Made by a program: the position numbers and the translations under genes. From Streptomyces sp. NBC_00620 (GTDB taxonomy: Bacteria; Actinomycetota; Actinomycetes; Streptomycetales; Streptomycetaceae): a DNA stretch of 64,000 nucleotides. Positions 17,101-24,984 of this stretch are shown one piece after another (within the stretch, counting starts at the first letter, position 1; the number at the start of each line of letters is the position of its first letter). The DNA is taken from positions 3,100,001 to 3,164,000 of the forward strand of contig NZ_JAPENY010000001.1 of NCBI RefSeq assembly GCF_026341825.1, read 5' to 3'. Under the pieces are notes generated by a model. The model saw only the letters and a list, made by a program, of their open reading frames with translations. It did no database searches and was not told the DNA's origin.

Positions 17101-18246
17101 TGGTGGACCGACCGGCCCGCCCCGGCGACGGCGACGGCGTCGGCGGGCGCCGCGACGGACGGCGAGGAGGAGGTGTCGTCGGCTGTACGACGCCTCCTCC
17201 ACCACTTCGCGGCCGTAACCGGCCATCTGCCTGAGCACCTCGGCCCGGCGACAGCCCTCGCCGACCTCGGCCTGGACTCGCTGATGGCGGCCCGTATCCG
17301 GGTCGCCGTCGAGGCCGAGTTCGGGGTGGAGTTGCCGCTGCGCGAGTTGTTACGGTCCACCACGATTCACGACGTGGCGGCCCAGCTCGGGCTTGCGCCG
17401 GAGCCCGGGGTGCCCGAGGCCGGGGTTTCGCTCCGGACCCCGCCCCTTCCCGAAATCGCCGGACGGGCTGAGTTACGCGCCCTGCGCAGCACCGGCACCC
17501 GCCCGCCGCTGTTCCTCGCGCACGCCGCCGGCGGCCCCACCACCGTCTACCGCAATCTCGCCGAACTCCTCGGCCCCGACCAGCCCGTCATCGGCCTCGA
17601 ACGGATCGAGGAGGCCGGCACGGTCGCGGCCAAGGCCCGGCGCTACGCCGAGGCCATCCGGATCGCGTACCCCAACGGCCCCTACCGCCTGGGTGGTTGG
17701 TCGTTCGGCGGCTTCGTCGCGCAGGAGACGGCGCGACTGCTCACCGCCGCGGGGCAGGACGTGGACGCGGTGATCCTCATCGACTCCGTACGGCCGCTGC
17801 CGGTCGGGGGCGACAGGACGCGGGCGCACTTCGAGGGCTTCGCCCAGTACGTGGCCGACACCTACGGAGCGCGCCTCGACCTTCCGTACGACGTCCTGGC
17901 CGCGATGGACGACCGGGGCCGGATCGAGCGCGTCCTGCGCATCCTCCGCGAGGCCGCCGACATCCCGCCCGCCGCGCTGGAGCACCAGCGGACCTCCTAC
18001 CTCGACCTGCGGATCGGCGAGGCGCACACGCCCGGGCCCTACGCGGGCCGGGTGATCCTCTACCGGGCCACCGAGCCCGCGCCGCACACCGTGCGCGATC
18101 CCGCGTACGAGCGCGAGGACGACGCGCTCGGCTGGGACGAGGTCTGCCCCGACCTGGAGGTCGTTCGCATCGGCGGCCACCATCTGTCCCTGCTCGACCC
18201 GCCCCATGTCAACGCCATCGCCGAACACCTCGACCGCACGTTCTGA
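14107..18246 (+). CDS. Type I polyketide synthase with Pks13 domain order (ACP-KS-AT-ACP-TE)
   Basis: The 1379-residue protein has, in order: an ACP (DYGMSSRDA, Ser41 likely phosphopantetheinylated), a disordered linker (~100-140), a ketosynthase (TACSSS with Cys314, EAHGTG, SNLGHLE), an acyltransferase (GHSMGE with Ser756, and GAGHS at 854-858 in the specificity position), a second ACP (LGLDSLM, Ser1058) and a thioesterase (GWSFGG with Ser1199, final GGHHLSLL). This is the layout of Pks13, which joins an acyl-AMP-derived chain to a 2-carboxyacyl extender in a Claisen condensation. There are no reductive domains, so the product is a beta-keto ester or acid. TTA codons occur at 17350 and 17473, which predicts dependence on the bldA tRNA. 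It is shorter than mycobacterial Pks13. Confidence 0.88.
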   Translation: MTAADAEALRRLITERVASWAGTAPAEVAGDRPLADYGMSSRDAVALTGELAREIGRALPATLLWETSTVDGLVRRLSAVAEQAPLITASGHAMPLRSGRAGRAPRGGTGGGPPPAWRLGGAPTGRRPGESLSGERGLPATLPEPSDEPVAVVGVGCRLPGGVRGPGDYWRLLTDGTDAVSTMPADRWSDFTAPPDTARQGGYLGSLDEIAGFDAEFFRISPSEAAVMDPQQRMLLEVVHEALDHAAIPAASLAGTATGVWVGISSNEYGQLTGADPAAVDHRAPTGAAPSIAAGRLSYVLDLRGPSVAIDTACSSSLVAVHQACVSLCTGESDMALAAGVNLLLAPAVTVAFSRAGALAPDGRCKSFSADADGIGRSEGCAVAVLKRLPDALRDGDRVLAVIRATAVNSDGRSNGLMAPNPEAQRALLEAAYGRAGLDPATVDLVEAHGTGTPLGDPIEADALTAVLGRERDPDQPLLLGSAKSNLGHLESAAGIAGLVKTVLALHHDRIPPSLHCERPAPADPRLRVVTEPEPWPRYGGTAVAGVSAFGFGGTNAHAVLEEWQPSDQPPATPAPPDILQLSDADAARVRDTAGRIADWLDTPDGRTAGLGDLARTLAGRTGRGPACAAVTARDRPGLTASLRALAEARPDRGVVTGDRDRIGPGVVWVFSGYGGQWPGMGRELLAAEPAFAAAVEKLEPALAAACGISLHESLERGTGLDRLDTAQPVLFGMQVALAELWRAYGVEPAAVIGHSMGEVAAAVTAGGLDPEDGARVIAVRSRLLTSLSGGAMAVVDLDDTELAAISSDFPGVHVAVHSSPGQKVVTGEAAAVARLADRLTALGRPARTMPVQGAGHSPQVDPLLPELTARLDDVRGKAAPVRGYSTVHDDPRAPTAYDAAHWAANLRRPVRLAQALAAAAEDGHTAFVEISPHPTLLHPLAQTLPDALALPTLRRGTDAPLTFRGHVAALHAAGHPLPAPPGRVIDVPGPRWRHTRHWWTDRPAPATATASAGAATDGEEEVSSAVRRLLHHFAAVTGHLPEHLGPATALADLGLDSLMAARIRVAVEAEFGVELPLRELLRSTTIHDVAAQLGLAPEPGVPEAGVSLRTPPLPEIAGRAELRALRSTGTRPPLFLAHAAGGPTTVYRNLAELLGPDQPVIGLERIEEAGTVAAKARRYAEAIRIAYPNGPYRLGGWSFGGFVAQETARLLTAAGQDVDAVILIDSVRPLPVGGDRTRAHFEGFAQYVADTYGARLDLPYDVLAAMDDRGRIERVLRILREAADIPPAALEHQRTSYLDLRIGEAHTPGPYAGRVILYRATEPAPHTVRDPAYEREDDALGWDEVCPDLEVVRIGGHHLSLLDPPHVNAIAEHLDRTF
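14423..14500 (+). repeat. Intergenic-type palindromic repeat lying in frame within the PKS gene
   Basis: The segment contains GTGGGGG and CCCCCAC arms and the palindrome CCGGCC-GAA-GGCCGG followed by GGGGAG, a sequence type that I know as a frequent intergenic repeat in Streptomyces. Here it is translated as a Gly/Pro/Arg-rich linker between ACP1 and the KS without breaking the frame. Confidence 0.5.
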
Positions 18247-18255
18247 GGAGCCGCC

Positions 18256-19170
18256 ATGCACCGCCGTACCGTCGTCAAGGCCGCGGCCGCCACCGGCCTC
18301 GCCGCGCTCTTCGGAGCCGTCGCCACCACTCGCGCGGGCGCCGCGACGCAGATCAGCGAGCGCGTGTTCGACCTGTCCATCGCCTCGGCCGCCCTGGGCC
18401 GCAGCGCACCCGTACGGCTGATCCTCCCCACCGCCTACGATGCCCAGCCCACCCGCACCTGGCCCGTGCTTTACCTGCTGCACGGCGCCCACGACGACTA
18501 CAACTCCTGGACCCGCGAGACCGACATCGAGGCATTCACCGAGGGGCTGGGCCTCATCGTCGCCATGCCCGACGGCGGCCCCACCGGCATCCCCACCAAG
18601 TGGCGCGACGGCACGGACTACGAGACCTTCCAGCTGGCCGAGGTCCACGCCGTCCTGCGCGGCGCCTACCGGGCCTCCACCGTCCGGGCCGTGGCCGGGG
18701 TCTCCACCGGCGGCTACGGCGCGATCGCCCACGCCGCCCGCCACCCGGGCGCCTTCGCCGCAGCCGCCTCGTACAGCGGCATCCTCGACACGACGCTGTT
18801 CGGCGTGCCGCCGCTCGTCGACGCGATCGTCGCCCGCGAGAACGTGGCGGCGTGGTCGCTCTGGGGCAACCCGGTGTTCCAGTACGCCACCTGGCGCGAC
18901 TACAACCCCCGGGTACGCGCGTCGGCGCTGAGCGGCACACCGCTGTACGTCTCCAACGGCAGCGGCCTGGCCGGCGGCACCGGCGACCTGCTGCCCGAGG
19001 CCCTGGAAAGCGCCCTGTGGCCGTCCGCCCACAGCTTCACCTCGGCGCTGAACCTGCTCCGCATCCCGGTGACGACTCACTACTACTCGGGGGGAGGGCA
19101 CAGCTGGGCTTACTGGCAGCCGGAGTTCAGGGCATCATGGCCAATTCTCGCCTCCGCGCTGGGGCTTTAG
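18256..19170 (+). CDS. Secreted alpha/beta-hydrolase esterase, antigen 85 / esterase D-like
   Basis: The 304-residue protein opens MHRRTVVKAAAATGL, a twin-arginine-like export signal, with an Ala-rich cleavage region near residue 30. The hydrolase core has YLLHGAHDDYNSW (oxyanion region), VAMPDGG, GVSTGGYGA with nucleophile Ser150, and a late histidine in GGGHSWAYW. This is the fold group of antigen 85 mycolyltransferases and of S-formylglutathione hydrolase-like esterases. GAGGAG precedes the ATG, 9 bases after the PKS stop, so it belongs to the operon. By context it may transfer or cleave the PKS product outside the cell. Transferase activity is inference; a plain esterase is equally possible. 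Confidence 0.8.
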   Translation: MHRRTVVKAAAATGLAALFGAVATTRAGAATQISERVFDLSIASAALGRSAPVRLILPTAYDAQPTRTWPVLYLLHGAHDDYNSWTRETDIEAFTEGLGLIVAMPDGGPTGIPTKWRDGTDYETFQLAEVHAVLRGAYRASTVRAVAGVSTGGYGAIAHAARHPGAFAAAASYSGILDTTLFGVPPLVDAIVARENVAAWSLWGNPVFQYATWRDYNPRVRASALSGTPLYVSNGSGLAGGTGDLLPEALESALWPSAHSFTSALNLLRIPVTTHYYSGGGHSWAYWQPEFRASWPILASALGL

Positions 19171-19178
19171 CGAGGACA

Positions 19179-19196
19179 TTGTCACGGAAGGACAAA
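19179..19196. promoter_or_regulatory. Candidate operator TTGTCA-N6-GACAAA upstream of the PucR-type gene
   Basis: TTGTC and GACAA form a perfect 5-bp inverted repeat with a 7-base spacer, 100 bases before the regulator start and just after the esterase stop. It matches the site at 10340-10357. Possible autoregulatory site; unproven. Confidence 0.4.
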
Positions 19197-19295
19197 TACC
19201 GGTGACGGGGCTGTGCGCCAGGACAGGACCGGCGCACACCCGCACCGGATATCGTCTACGGCCCAAGCCGCCGCCGAGCGGAAGGAGCGTCCGCG

Positions 19296-20525
19296 ATGAT
19301 CCCCATCCCCCAGGGCATCACAAGCGATCCCTTCACCGCCGTACCCGAAGAGCTGGTCAAACTGCTGCGCGACCAACTCGAGGAGACTGCCGACGAGGTC
19401 GAGCGAGAGGTACGCGTCGGCATCCCCGAGTACGCCAGACACGGCGACAACTACGTCAAGAATCTCAGAACCGGCGTCGTACAGGCACTGACGCTCTTCG
19501 TCGACCTGGTCGCCGACCCGCTGCGCGACTGGGAGTCGGTCGCCGCCACGTACTACGAGATCGGCCGCGGCGAAGCCCTGGAAGGCCGCAGCCTGGACGC
19601 CCTCCAGTCCGCGCTGCGGATCGGCGGACGGGTGGCCTGGCGGTTACTGAGCCAGGTGGCGGAGGAGCAGAAGCTCGACGCCACCGTGCTGGCCGGGCTC
19701 GCCGAGGCGGCCATGGTGGCCATCCACGAGGTCGCCGAGGTGGCCACCGCCGGCTACACGGAGGCGCAGCTGCGCAGCACCGGCGAACTGCAACGCCGCC
19801 GCAAGCGCCTGATGGACCTGCTCCTCGGCGACCCGGCGGCCTCGGCCGAGGCGGTCCAGGACCTCGCGCACAGCGCGCAGTGGCCCGTGCCGCAGAAGGT
19901 GGCCGTCGTCGCCCTCGCGGCGGCCCCCGACGGCGACGACGCCACCGCCGCCGACCGGATCATGGTGCCCACCGGCGTGCTCGTCGGCATGGACAGCCGC
20001 CCGCCCCGCATGGTGGTGCCCGACCCCGAGGAGCTCAGCCGCCCGCGCGGTCGCAGCCTCGCCCTCGCCCTGCGCGGCCGCCCCGCCGCCGTCGGCCCCA
20101 CCGTCCCCCTGGCCGAGGCCGCCGACTCCCTGCGCCTGGCGATCCGGGCGCTCTCCCTGATGGGTCGCGGAATCCTCCCGGGCCGCGGGGTCGTCCGCTG
20201 CACGGACCACCTGTCCACGCTGCTGCTCTACGGCGACGAGGCGCTCCTGCTGCGACTCTCCGACCAGGTGCTCGCACCCCTCGACTCCGCGCCGGGCCCG
20301 CAGCGCGACCGCCTCGCGGAGACGCTCCTCGCCTGGCTGCAGAGCGGCAGCAGCGTCGGCGAGGTCGCCACCCTCCTTCACATCCACCCGCAGACCGTCC
20401 GCTACCGCCTCCGCCAGCTCGACAAGCTCTTCGGTGACCGCCTCCGCGACCCCGAAGCCCGCTTCGACCTCGAACTCGCCCTGCAGGGCGCCTCGTTGCG
20501 TCCTGCCGCCCCGCTTGTGGAGTGA
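19296..20525 (+). CDS. PucR family helix-turn-helix regulator (FasR-like)
   Basis: The 409-residue protein has an N-terminal all-helical region (residues ~1-170), a middle GGDEF-like PucR segment and a C-terminal PucR helix-turn-helix (ETLLAWLQSGSSVGEVATLLHIHPQTVRYRLRQL, where the HTH is plain). The ATG follows GGAAGGAG. In Streptomyces coelicolor the PucR-type regulator FasR activates the fabDHPF fatty acid genes, so a PucR protein next to an acyl-AMP ligase and a PKS fits lipid control. A TTA codon at 19644 makes the regulator itself a candidate for bldA-dependent translation. The probable targets are the operon from 10459 and its own promoter. Confidence 0.82.
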   Translation: MIPIPQGITSDPFTAVPEELVKLLRDQLEETADEVEREVRVGIPEYARHGDNYVKNLRTGVVQALTLFVDLVADPLRDWESVAATYYEIGRGEALEGRSLDALQSALRIGGRVAWRLLSQVAEEQKLDATVLAGLAEAAMVAIHEVAEVATAGYTEAQLRSTGELQRRRKRLMDLLLGDPAASAEAVQDLAHSAQWPVPQKVAVVALAAAPDGDDATAADRIMVPTGVLVGMDSRPPRMVVPDPEELSRPRGRSLALALRGRPAAVGPTVPLAEAADSLRLAIRALSLMGRGILPGRGVVRCTDHLSTLLLYGDEALLLRLSDQVLAPLDSAPGPQRDRLAETLLAWLQSGSSVGEVATLLHIHPQTVRYRLRQLDKLFGDRLRDPEARFDLELALQGASLRPAAPLVE

Positions 20526-20587
20526 GAGCGGGCATGCGATTCCCTCCGGTTCGTGAAGGCCGGACGAGGGGGCCAGGGGGCATGGCG

Positions 20588-22114
20588 TCAGGGAATGAGC
20601 AGCGGCAGCGCGCCGAACGCGTGGTCGCGCCAGATGAGCCGGGCGGTGTCCTCCGGGTAGGCGGTGACCGAGGGCACCGCGTCCCAGACCCGGGTGAGGC
20701 GGTGCTCGGCGTCGTAGGGAGGCCAGCCGGGGTCGCCGTGGGCGGCGAAGGCGGTCCAGGCGGTACGTATGCGCCGGGACAGGTCGGTCGCGATGGGCGG
20801 GACCTCCTCGCCCAGGAGGACAAGGGCGAGGCCGACACCGAGGGTGCCGAAGACGAGGGGGATGTCGAGGCCGTGGCAGGCGCCGAGCGCGCCGCCGAAG
20901 GCGGGGGAGGACCAGGTCAGCTCGTAGAGATGAGCCCGGCCGCCGGCCGTGACGTGGGCCTGCGCGAGGTGCAGCGAGGGGGCGGCGAAGAGCCAGTCGG
21001 TGTGGACGCGTTCGTACAGCTCGGCGGCGTCGGCATCCGGGAAGGCCGTGCGATAGGCGCGGGGGCCGTCCGGGCCGGGGGCGAAGACACGCAGGGCGGT
21101 GGTCGCCTGCTCTTCCGTGATCCGGCCGAGCCGGTCGGCCAGGGCGACGAAAAGCCGGTACTCGTCACGGTTGTGACCGACGATCAGCTCGACATCCCGC
21201 GCCGAGCCCTCGGCGAGCGCCTGCCAGGGAGCAAGCGGCAGCACATCGCCGTCGACGACCGGTGAGAAGGGCGTAGGGGTGTGCGCCACGGCGCCCCAGC
21301 GCTCCTGGTACTGGACCATCTTGGCCGCGACCGCGTCACCCGCGGCGACGAGCCGCCCGGGCTCGACCCCGGCGAGGTGGGCGACCGTCGGGCGCAGTCC
21401 GAGCTCGGCGGCGGCGGCCCGGGCGATGTCGGCGGCCAGCCCGGCGGAGAAGAAGGTGCCGGGCACGCTCTGTGCGATGGCCCGGTGGAAGAGTCCGGCG
21501 GCGCGCGGCATGGCCAGGAGCGAGGCGATGGAGCCGGCGCCCGCGGACTCGCCGAAGACGGTGACGCGGCCGGGGTCACCGCCGAAGGCCGCGATGTTGT
21601 CCCGCACCCATTCGAGCGCGGCGACCTGGTCGAGCAGGCCGCGGTTGGCGGGGGCGCCCTCGATGTGCGCGAATCCCTCCATGCCGAGGCGGTAGTTGAA
21701 GCTCACGACGACCACGCCCTGCCGCGCGAGCACCGCGCCGTCGTACGCGACGTCGCCCGCCTCGCCCAGCAGATAAGCACCGCCGTAGATCCACACCATG
21801 ACCGGAAGGCCGTCCGAACCGTCCGAAGTGCCGCCCGGGGACCAGACGTTGACCGTCAGCCAGTCGGAGTCCGTGACCGGCGGAGCCGGCGGCGCGCCCG
21901 GCGCGCCCAGTGCGGCGGACTGCGGGGGCGGCGGCCCGAACGTGACGGCCTCGCGCACGCCCTTCCACGGAAGCACGGGCCGGGGCGCGGCGAAACGCAG
22001 CTCGCCCAGTGGCGGCTGCGCGAAAGGTATACCGCGAAAGGCGGCGAGGCCGCCTTCCTCGCGTCCGCGCAACAGTCCGGCGGCGGTACGGACTTCCGGT
22101 TCGGCAAAACTCAT
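20588..22114 (-). CDS. Type B carboxylesterase
   Basis: The 508-residue protein is a full-length carboxylesterase/lipase of the cholinesterase-like family. It begins with the family's RTAAGLLRG and FRGIPFAQPPLGELRF, has the oxyanion segment VWIYGGAYL, the nucleophile elbow GESAGAGS, a GHNRDEYR acid-residue region and the histidine in GACHGLDIPLVFG. No signal peptide is evident, so it is probably intracellular. It hydrolyses short to medium esters; the natural substrate is unknown. It converges on the PucR-type gene and is divergent from the cutinase, so it may share the 22115-22322 promoter region with it. Confidence 0.88.
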   Translation of the reverse strand: MSFAEPEVRTAAGLLRGREEGGLAAFRGIPFAQPPLGELRFAAPRPVLPWKGVREAVTFGPPPPQSAALGAPGAPPAPPVTDSDWLTVNVWSPGGTSDGSDGLPVMVWIYGGAYLLGEAGDVAYDGAVLARQGVVVVSFNYRLGMEGFAHIEGAPANRGLLDQVAALEWVRDNIAAFGGDPGRVTVFGESAGAGSIASLLAMPRAAGLFHRAIAQSVPGTFFSAGLAADIARAAAAELGLRPTVAHLAGVEPGRLVAAGDAVAAKMVQYQERWGAVAHTPTPFSPVVDGDVLPLAPWQALAEGSARDVELIVGHNRDEYRLFVALADRLGRITEEQATTALRVFAPGPDGPRAYRTAFPDADAAELYERVHTDWLFAAPSLHLAQAHVTAGGRAHLYELTWSSPAFGGALGACHGLDIPLVFGTLGVGLALVLLGEEVPPIATDLSRRIRTAWTAFAAHGDPGWPPYDAEHRLTRVWDAVPSVTAYPEDTARLIWRDHAFGALPLLIP

Positions 22115-22322
22115 CGAAACTTCCCACCGTTCTCAAGAATGGCCACTCACCTGTGACGACTCTGCCAAAAACAGGGAGGCTCACCTACTCAATCCCGGAG
22201 TGGAATCCGCCATCGCTTTGTCATTTCCGTCGCTAACACCTGCCAATACGGGGCCGTTACTTTCGGAGTCATCCCATTCGCCTGCGCTGTCATGCGCACT
22301 ACATGCGGAGGACTCCTCCTTC

Positions 22323-22982
22323 ATGTTCCCCCACAAGAAATCCTCTTTACTCCGGCTGACCGTCGTCGCCGCCACACTGGCCGCCGGTGGCGGTCTGGTC
22401 GTGGTGGCCGCCCCGACCGCGTCGGCCGCCTGCGCGGACATCGACGTCGTCGCCGCCCGGGGCACCTTCGAGCCGGGCACCCTCGGCGTCATCGTCGGTG
22501 ACCCGGTCTTCTCGGCGCTCCAGGAGAAGATCACCGGCAAGACCCTGAGCAGCTACGCCGTCGACTACCCGGCCAACCTGTCCCTCACCTCGGCGGCCAC
22601 GGGCAACGCCGACCTCGTCGACCACGTCAGGAGTCAGGCCGCCTCCTGCCCCAACCAGCGCTTCATCCTGGTCGGTTACTCACAGGGCGCCAACGTCGTC
22701 GACAACTCGATCGGCATCAGCAGCGCGGGCGCGGTCGTCGGCAGCCCGATCGTCGCCACCATCCCCGGCGCACTGGAGCCGAAGGTGGCCGCCGTACTGC
22801 TGTTCGGCAACCCGATCCGGGCGCTGGGAAAGAGCGTCACCGGCACCTACCAGAGCCGCACCATCGACTTCTGCGCCGACGGCGACCCCATCTGCGAGAA
22901 CGGCGGGGACGACACCCTGGCCCACCTCACGTACGGCGATGACGCCGACGCCGCGGCCACCTTCGCCGCCGGAAAGGTGTGA
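22323..22982 (+). CDS. Secreted cutinase family esterase
   Basis: The 219-residue protein has a Sec signal peptide (basic start, core LTVVAATLAAGGGLVVVAA, cleavage after TASA) and a single cutinase domain: CADIDVVAARGTFEP, the serine elbow GYSQG with Ser120, DFCADGDPIC with the catalytic Asp between disulphide cysteines, and His in TLAHLTYG. Cutinases of actinobacteria cleave cutin, polyesters or lipid esters. The mycobacterial relative Rv3802c is encoded beside the mycolate condensation genes. The start is set by GGAGGA 11 bases upstream; the open frame before it is not coding. A strong palindromic terminator follows. Confidence 0.9.
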   Translation: MFPHKKSSLLRLTVVAATLAAGGGLVVVAAPTASAACADIDVVAARGTFEPGTLGVIVGDPVFSALQEKITGKTLSSYAVDYPANLSLTSAATGNADLVDHVRSQAASCPNQRFILVGYSQGANVVDNSIGISSAGAVVGSPIVATIPGALEPKVAAVLLFGNPIRALGKSVTGTYQSRTIDFCADGDPICENGGDDTLAHLTYGDDADAAATFAAGKV

Positions 22983-23007
22983 CCGATAGAAAGAGCCGCA
23001 CAAAAAA

Positions 23008-23043
23008 AGGGGGCCCGGAGAGCTGCAGCTCTCCGGGCCCCCT
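23008..23043. terminator. Bidirectional terminator between the cutinase and the convergent hydrolase gene
   Basis: A perfect 36-bp palindrome centred on CAG/CTG at 23025/23026 with arms rich in G and C. It is preceded by seven A residues, which serve as a U-tract for minus-strand transcripts. It lies between the cutinase stop and the convergent hydrolase stop. Confidence 0.85.
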
Positions 23044-23076
23044 CTGTCAGGTCCTTTGTCAGGTCCGAGTTGTCGC

Positions 23077-24813
23077 TCAGTTCTCCACGGCGAATTCCGC
23101 GAGGTTCGCGGACACCGTTTCCGGCTCGCCGTTGTTCTGCTCCGGCGCGGCGGTCAGCACGTCCAGGTGCTGATAGCCGGGCGCGATGACCGGGTCGAGT
23201 TCCGCGGGCGGGTCGTCGCCGAGCAGGCCGTCGCCCGCGAGCAGCGTGATGGTGGGATTGGCGGTCAGCCCGTCGGGATGCACGATGAACCTGCTCACCT
23301 GTGGGGAGGTGCCGAGTTCGATGTCGGTGACGAGCTTGGTCGGGAAGTAGTTCTCGGTGAAGTCCAGCGGCTGCTCCGACAGGCTGCGGGCGAGCTCCTG
23401 GATGTCGGTGACCTCCTTGCCGGCGTCGGTGAAGGGCGTGCCGTCGGCGGACGTGTAGCCGGGGTCGTCGGCGGCGCCCACGCGGTCGTAGTTGCGCCAG
23501 GTGTAGAGGGGGCCGTTCGGCTCGGCCGGTATCGCCTTGTACTCGGTGCCGGTGAGGGCGGACGCGCTGTCGTCGCCGTTGGCCACCGGGAAGTTCTTGT
23601 CGACGATCTCCCCTGTTCCTCCGCCGTCGAAGAAGCCGACGCTGGACTGGATGAAGGACAGCGGCACCGAGTTGTCGTCCATGAGCGCGCCGAGCGCGGC
23701 CTCGTTGGTGAGCCGGAAGTCCTCGATCGCCGGCGTCCCCACCAGGAAGGTGGCGGCGTCCTTGGAGAACAGCAGCCGGTTGGTCGCGTCGACGTTCGTG
23801 TTCGGCGGCACCGACAGGGCGAGATCCGACTCGCCGTCCGGGTTGACCGTGGCCCACAGTCCGGCCACCGACAGCAGGGTCATCGTCGCCGCGTTGATCA
23901 CGACGGGCGCCTGGACGGCACGGGGCAGCAGCCCGGTGTCCAGGCCCGCCTGCACGGCGGCGTAGCCGATGCCGATGTCCGGGAGGTTGATGTCGCCGGG
24001 CATGCTGCCCTGCAGGTCGTCGAGCGAGGTGGAGATGGTGGTGTCGAGGGCGAAGTAGCCCGAGCACTGGTTGTACCCGGCGTCGGCGGTGGTGGCCGGA
24101 TTCCCGTCGAAGTCCCAGGTGGCGAAGTAGCCGGTGAGCACCCCGCCGAGCGAGTGGCCGCCGCACAGCACCTTCTGCTTGCGCAGGGCCTGCGAGGGAA
24201 GTTCGGCGGCCAGCAGGTCGTACTCGTCGCGTACGGTCTGCTCAAGGCCGACCTTCGACAGCCACCCGACCTGGCTGTTGTCCAGCCAGCCGGCGAACTT
24301 CTTACCGCCCACCGCCTTGCCGTTGAAGTAGTAGTCGATCGCCTGGTGCGGGTCGCCGGAGTCCAGACCGGCCTGGACCCCGGTACGGTCCTCCAGGCAG
24401 TTCGACCGCCGGTCGAGGGCCCAGAACTCGATGTGCCGGCCCTCCTTCGCGGCCTGCGTGATCGTGTTGCGGGCCACGCTGTCGAAGGCCCCGGCACCTT
24501 CCAGGATCCCGGGCTGCGCGACCAGGATCTTGTCGGCGTCGGCCGAGGCGGCCGGGCCCTCGCTGTCCCTGTAGCGCAGATACGACAGCCAGTCGCAGGC
24601 CGCCGGATGGCTGCCCACGGAGGCGGGCAGCGGCATCCTCACCTTGACGACGGACTCGGTGACACCAGTGATGGGTGATGAGGACACGACGGGTGTCTCC
24701 ACTCGCGTGGTGGCCGCCTGCGCGGCGGGCAATGCCGTCAGGCCCCCTACGGCGAGCAGCCCCGCGATCGCGGCGCTCCGCCACTTCGGACGTCTCGTGC
24801 GGCTCGTAGTCAT
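23077..24813 (-). CDS. Secreted alpha/beta-hydrolase, lipase-like, substrate unknown
   Basis: The 578-residue protein has a signal peptide (SAAIAGLLAVGGLTALPAAQA) and a serine elbow GGHSLGGVLTGYFATWDFD in the middle. Nearby are features of a compact hydrolase core (AQPGILEGAGAFDSVA, FWALDRR). The N-terminal part contains a cysteine in AACDWLSYLRY that could pair with SNCLED. The last 200 residues form a region I do not recognise. A C-terminal GYQHLDVLTAA could supply the histidine. The overall family resembles secreted actinobacterial hydrolases of unknown substrate. It converges on the cutinase gene, so a role in extracellular ester degradation is likely but not shown. Confidence 0.7.
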   Translation of the reverse strand: MTTSRTRRPKWRSAAIAGLLAVGGLTALPAAQAATTRVETPVVSSSPITGVTESVVKVRMPLPASVGSHPAACDWLSYLRYRDSEGPAASADADKILVAQPGILEGAGAFDSVARNTITQAAKEGRHIEFWALDRRSNCLEDRTGVQAGLDSGDPHQAIDYYFNGKAVGGKKFAGWLDNSQVGWLSKVGLEQTVRDEYDLLAAELPSQALRKQKVLCGGHSLGGVLTGYFATWDFDGNPATTADAGYNQCSGYFALDTTISTSLDDLQGSMPGDINLPDIGIGYAAVQAGLDTGLLPRAVQAPVVINAATMTLLSVAGLWATVNPDGESDLALSVPPNTNVDATNRLLFSKDAATFLVGTPAIEDFRLTNEAALGALMDDNSVPLSFIQSSVGFFDGGGTGEIVDKNFPVANGDDSASALTGTEYKAIPAEPNGPLYTWRNYDRVGAADDPGYTSADGTPFTDAGKEVTDIQELARSLSEQPLDFTENYFPTKLVTDIELGTSPQVSRFIVHPDGLTANPTITLLAGDGLLGDDPPAELDPVIAPGYQHLDVLTAAPEQNNGEPETVSANLAEFAVEN

Positions 24814-24984
24814 GTACCGGACAGTAGGACCGCACCTGGCGGCGTTTCAGGCACCGCTGAGCAGATTTCGTACGACTGGCCGCGCCTTTGTCAGCAGCGG
24901 ACAGTTTGCGGCTTGCCCTTAGTGAGCCGGCGCGGGTGTGGTGCAGGGCGAGGTGGGTTGTGGGGTCGGTCATCGCAGTGCCTC

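Noticed and set aside
24302..24973. Frame beginning MTDPTTHLALHHTRAGSL just after the ArsR-type gene, with GAGAGG before its ATG
   Set aside because: The first ~15 residues resemble the start of a small actinobacterial protein, but the rest runs out of frame through the hydrolase signal-peptide region and looks random. It may be a truncated remnant; not enough to call a gene.
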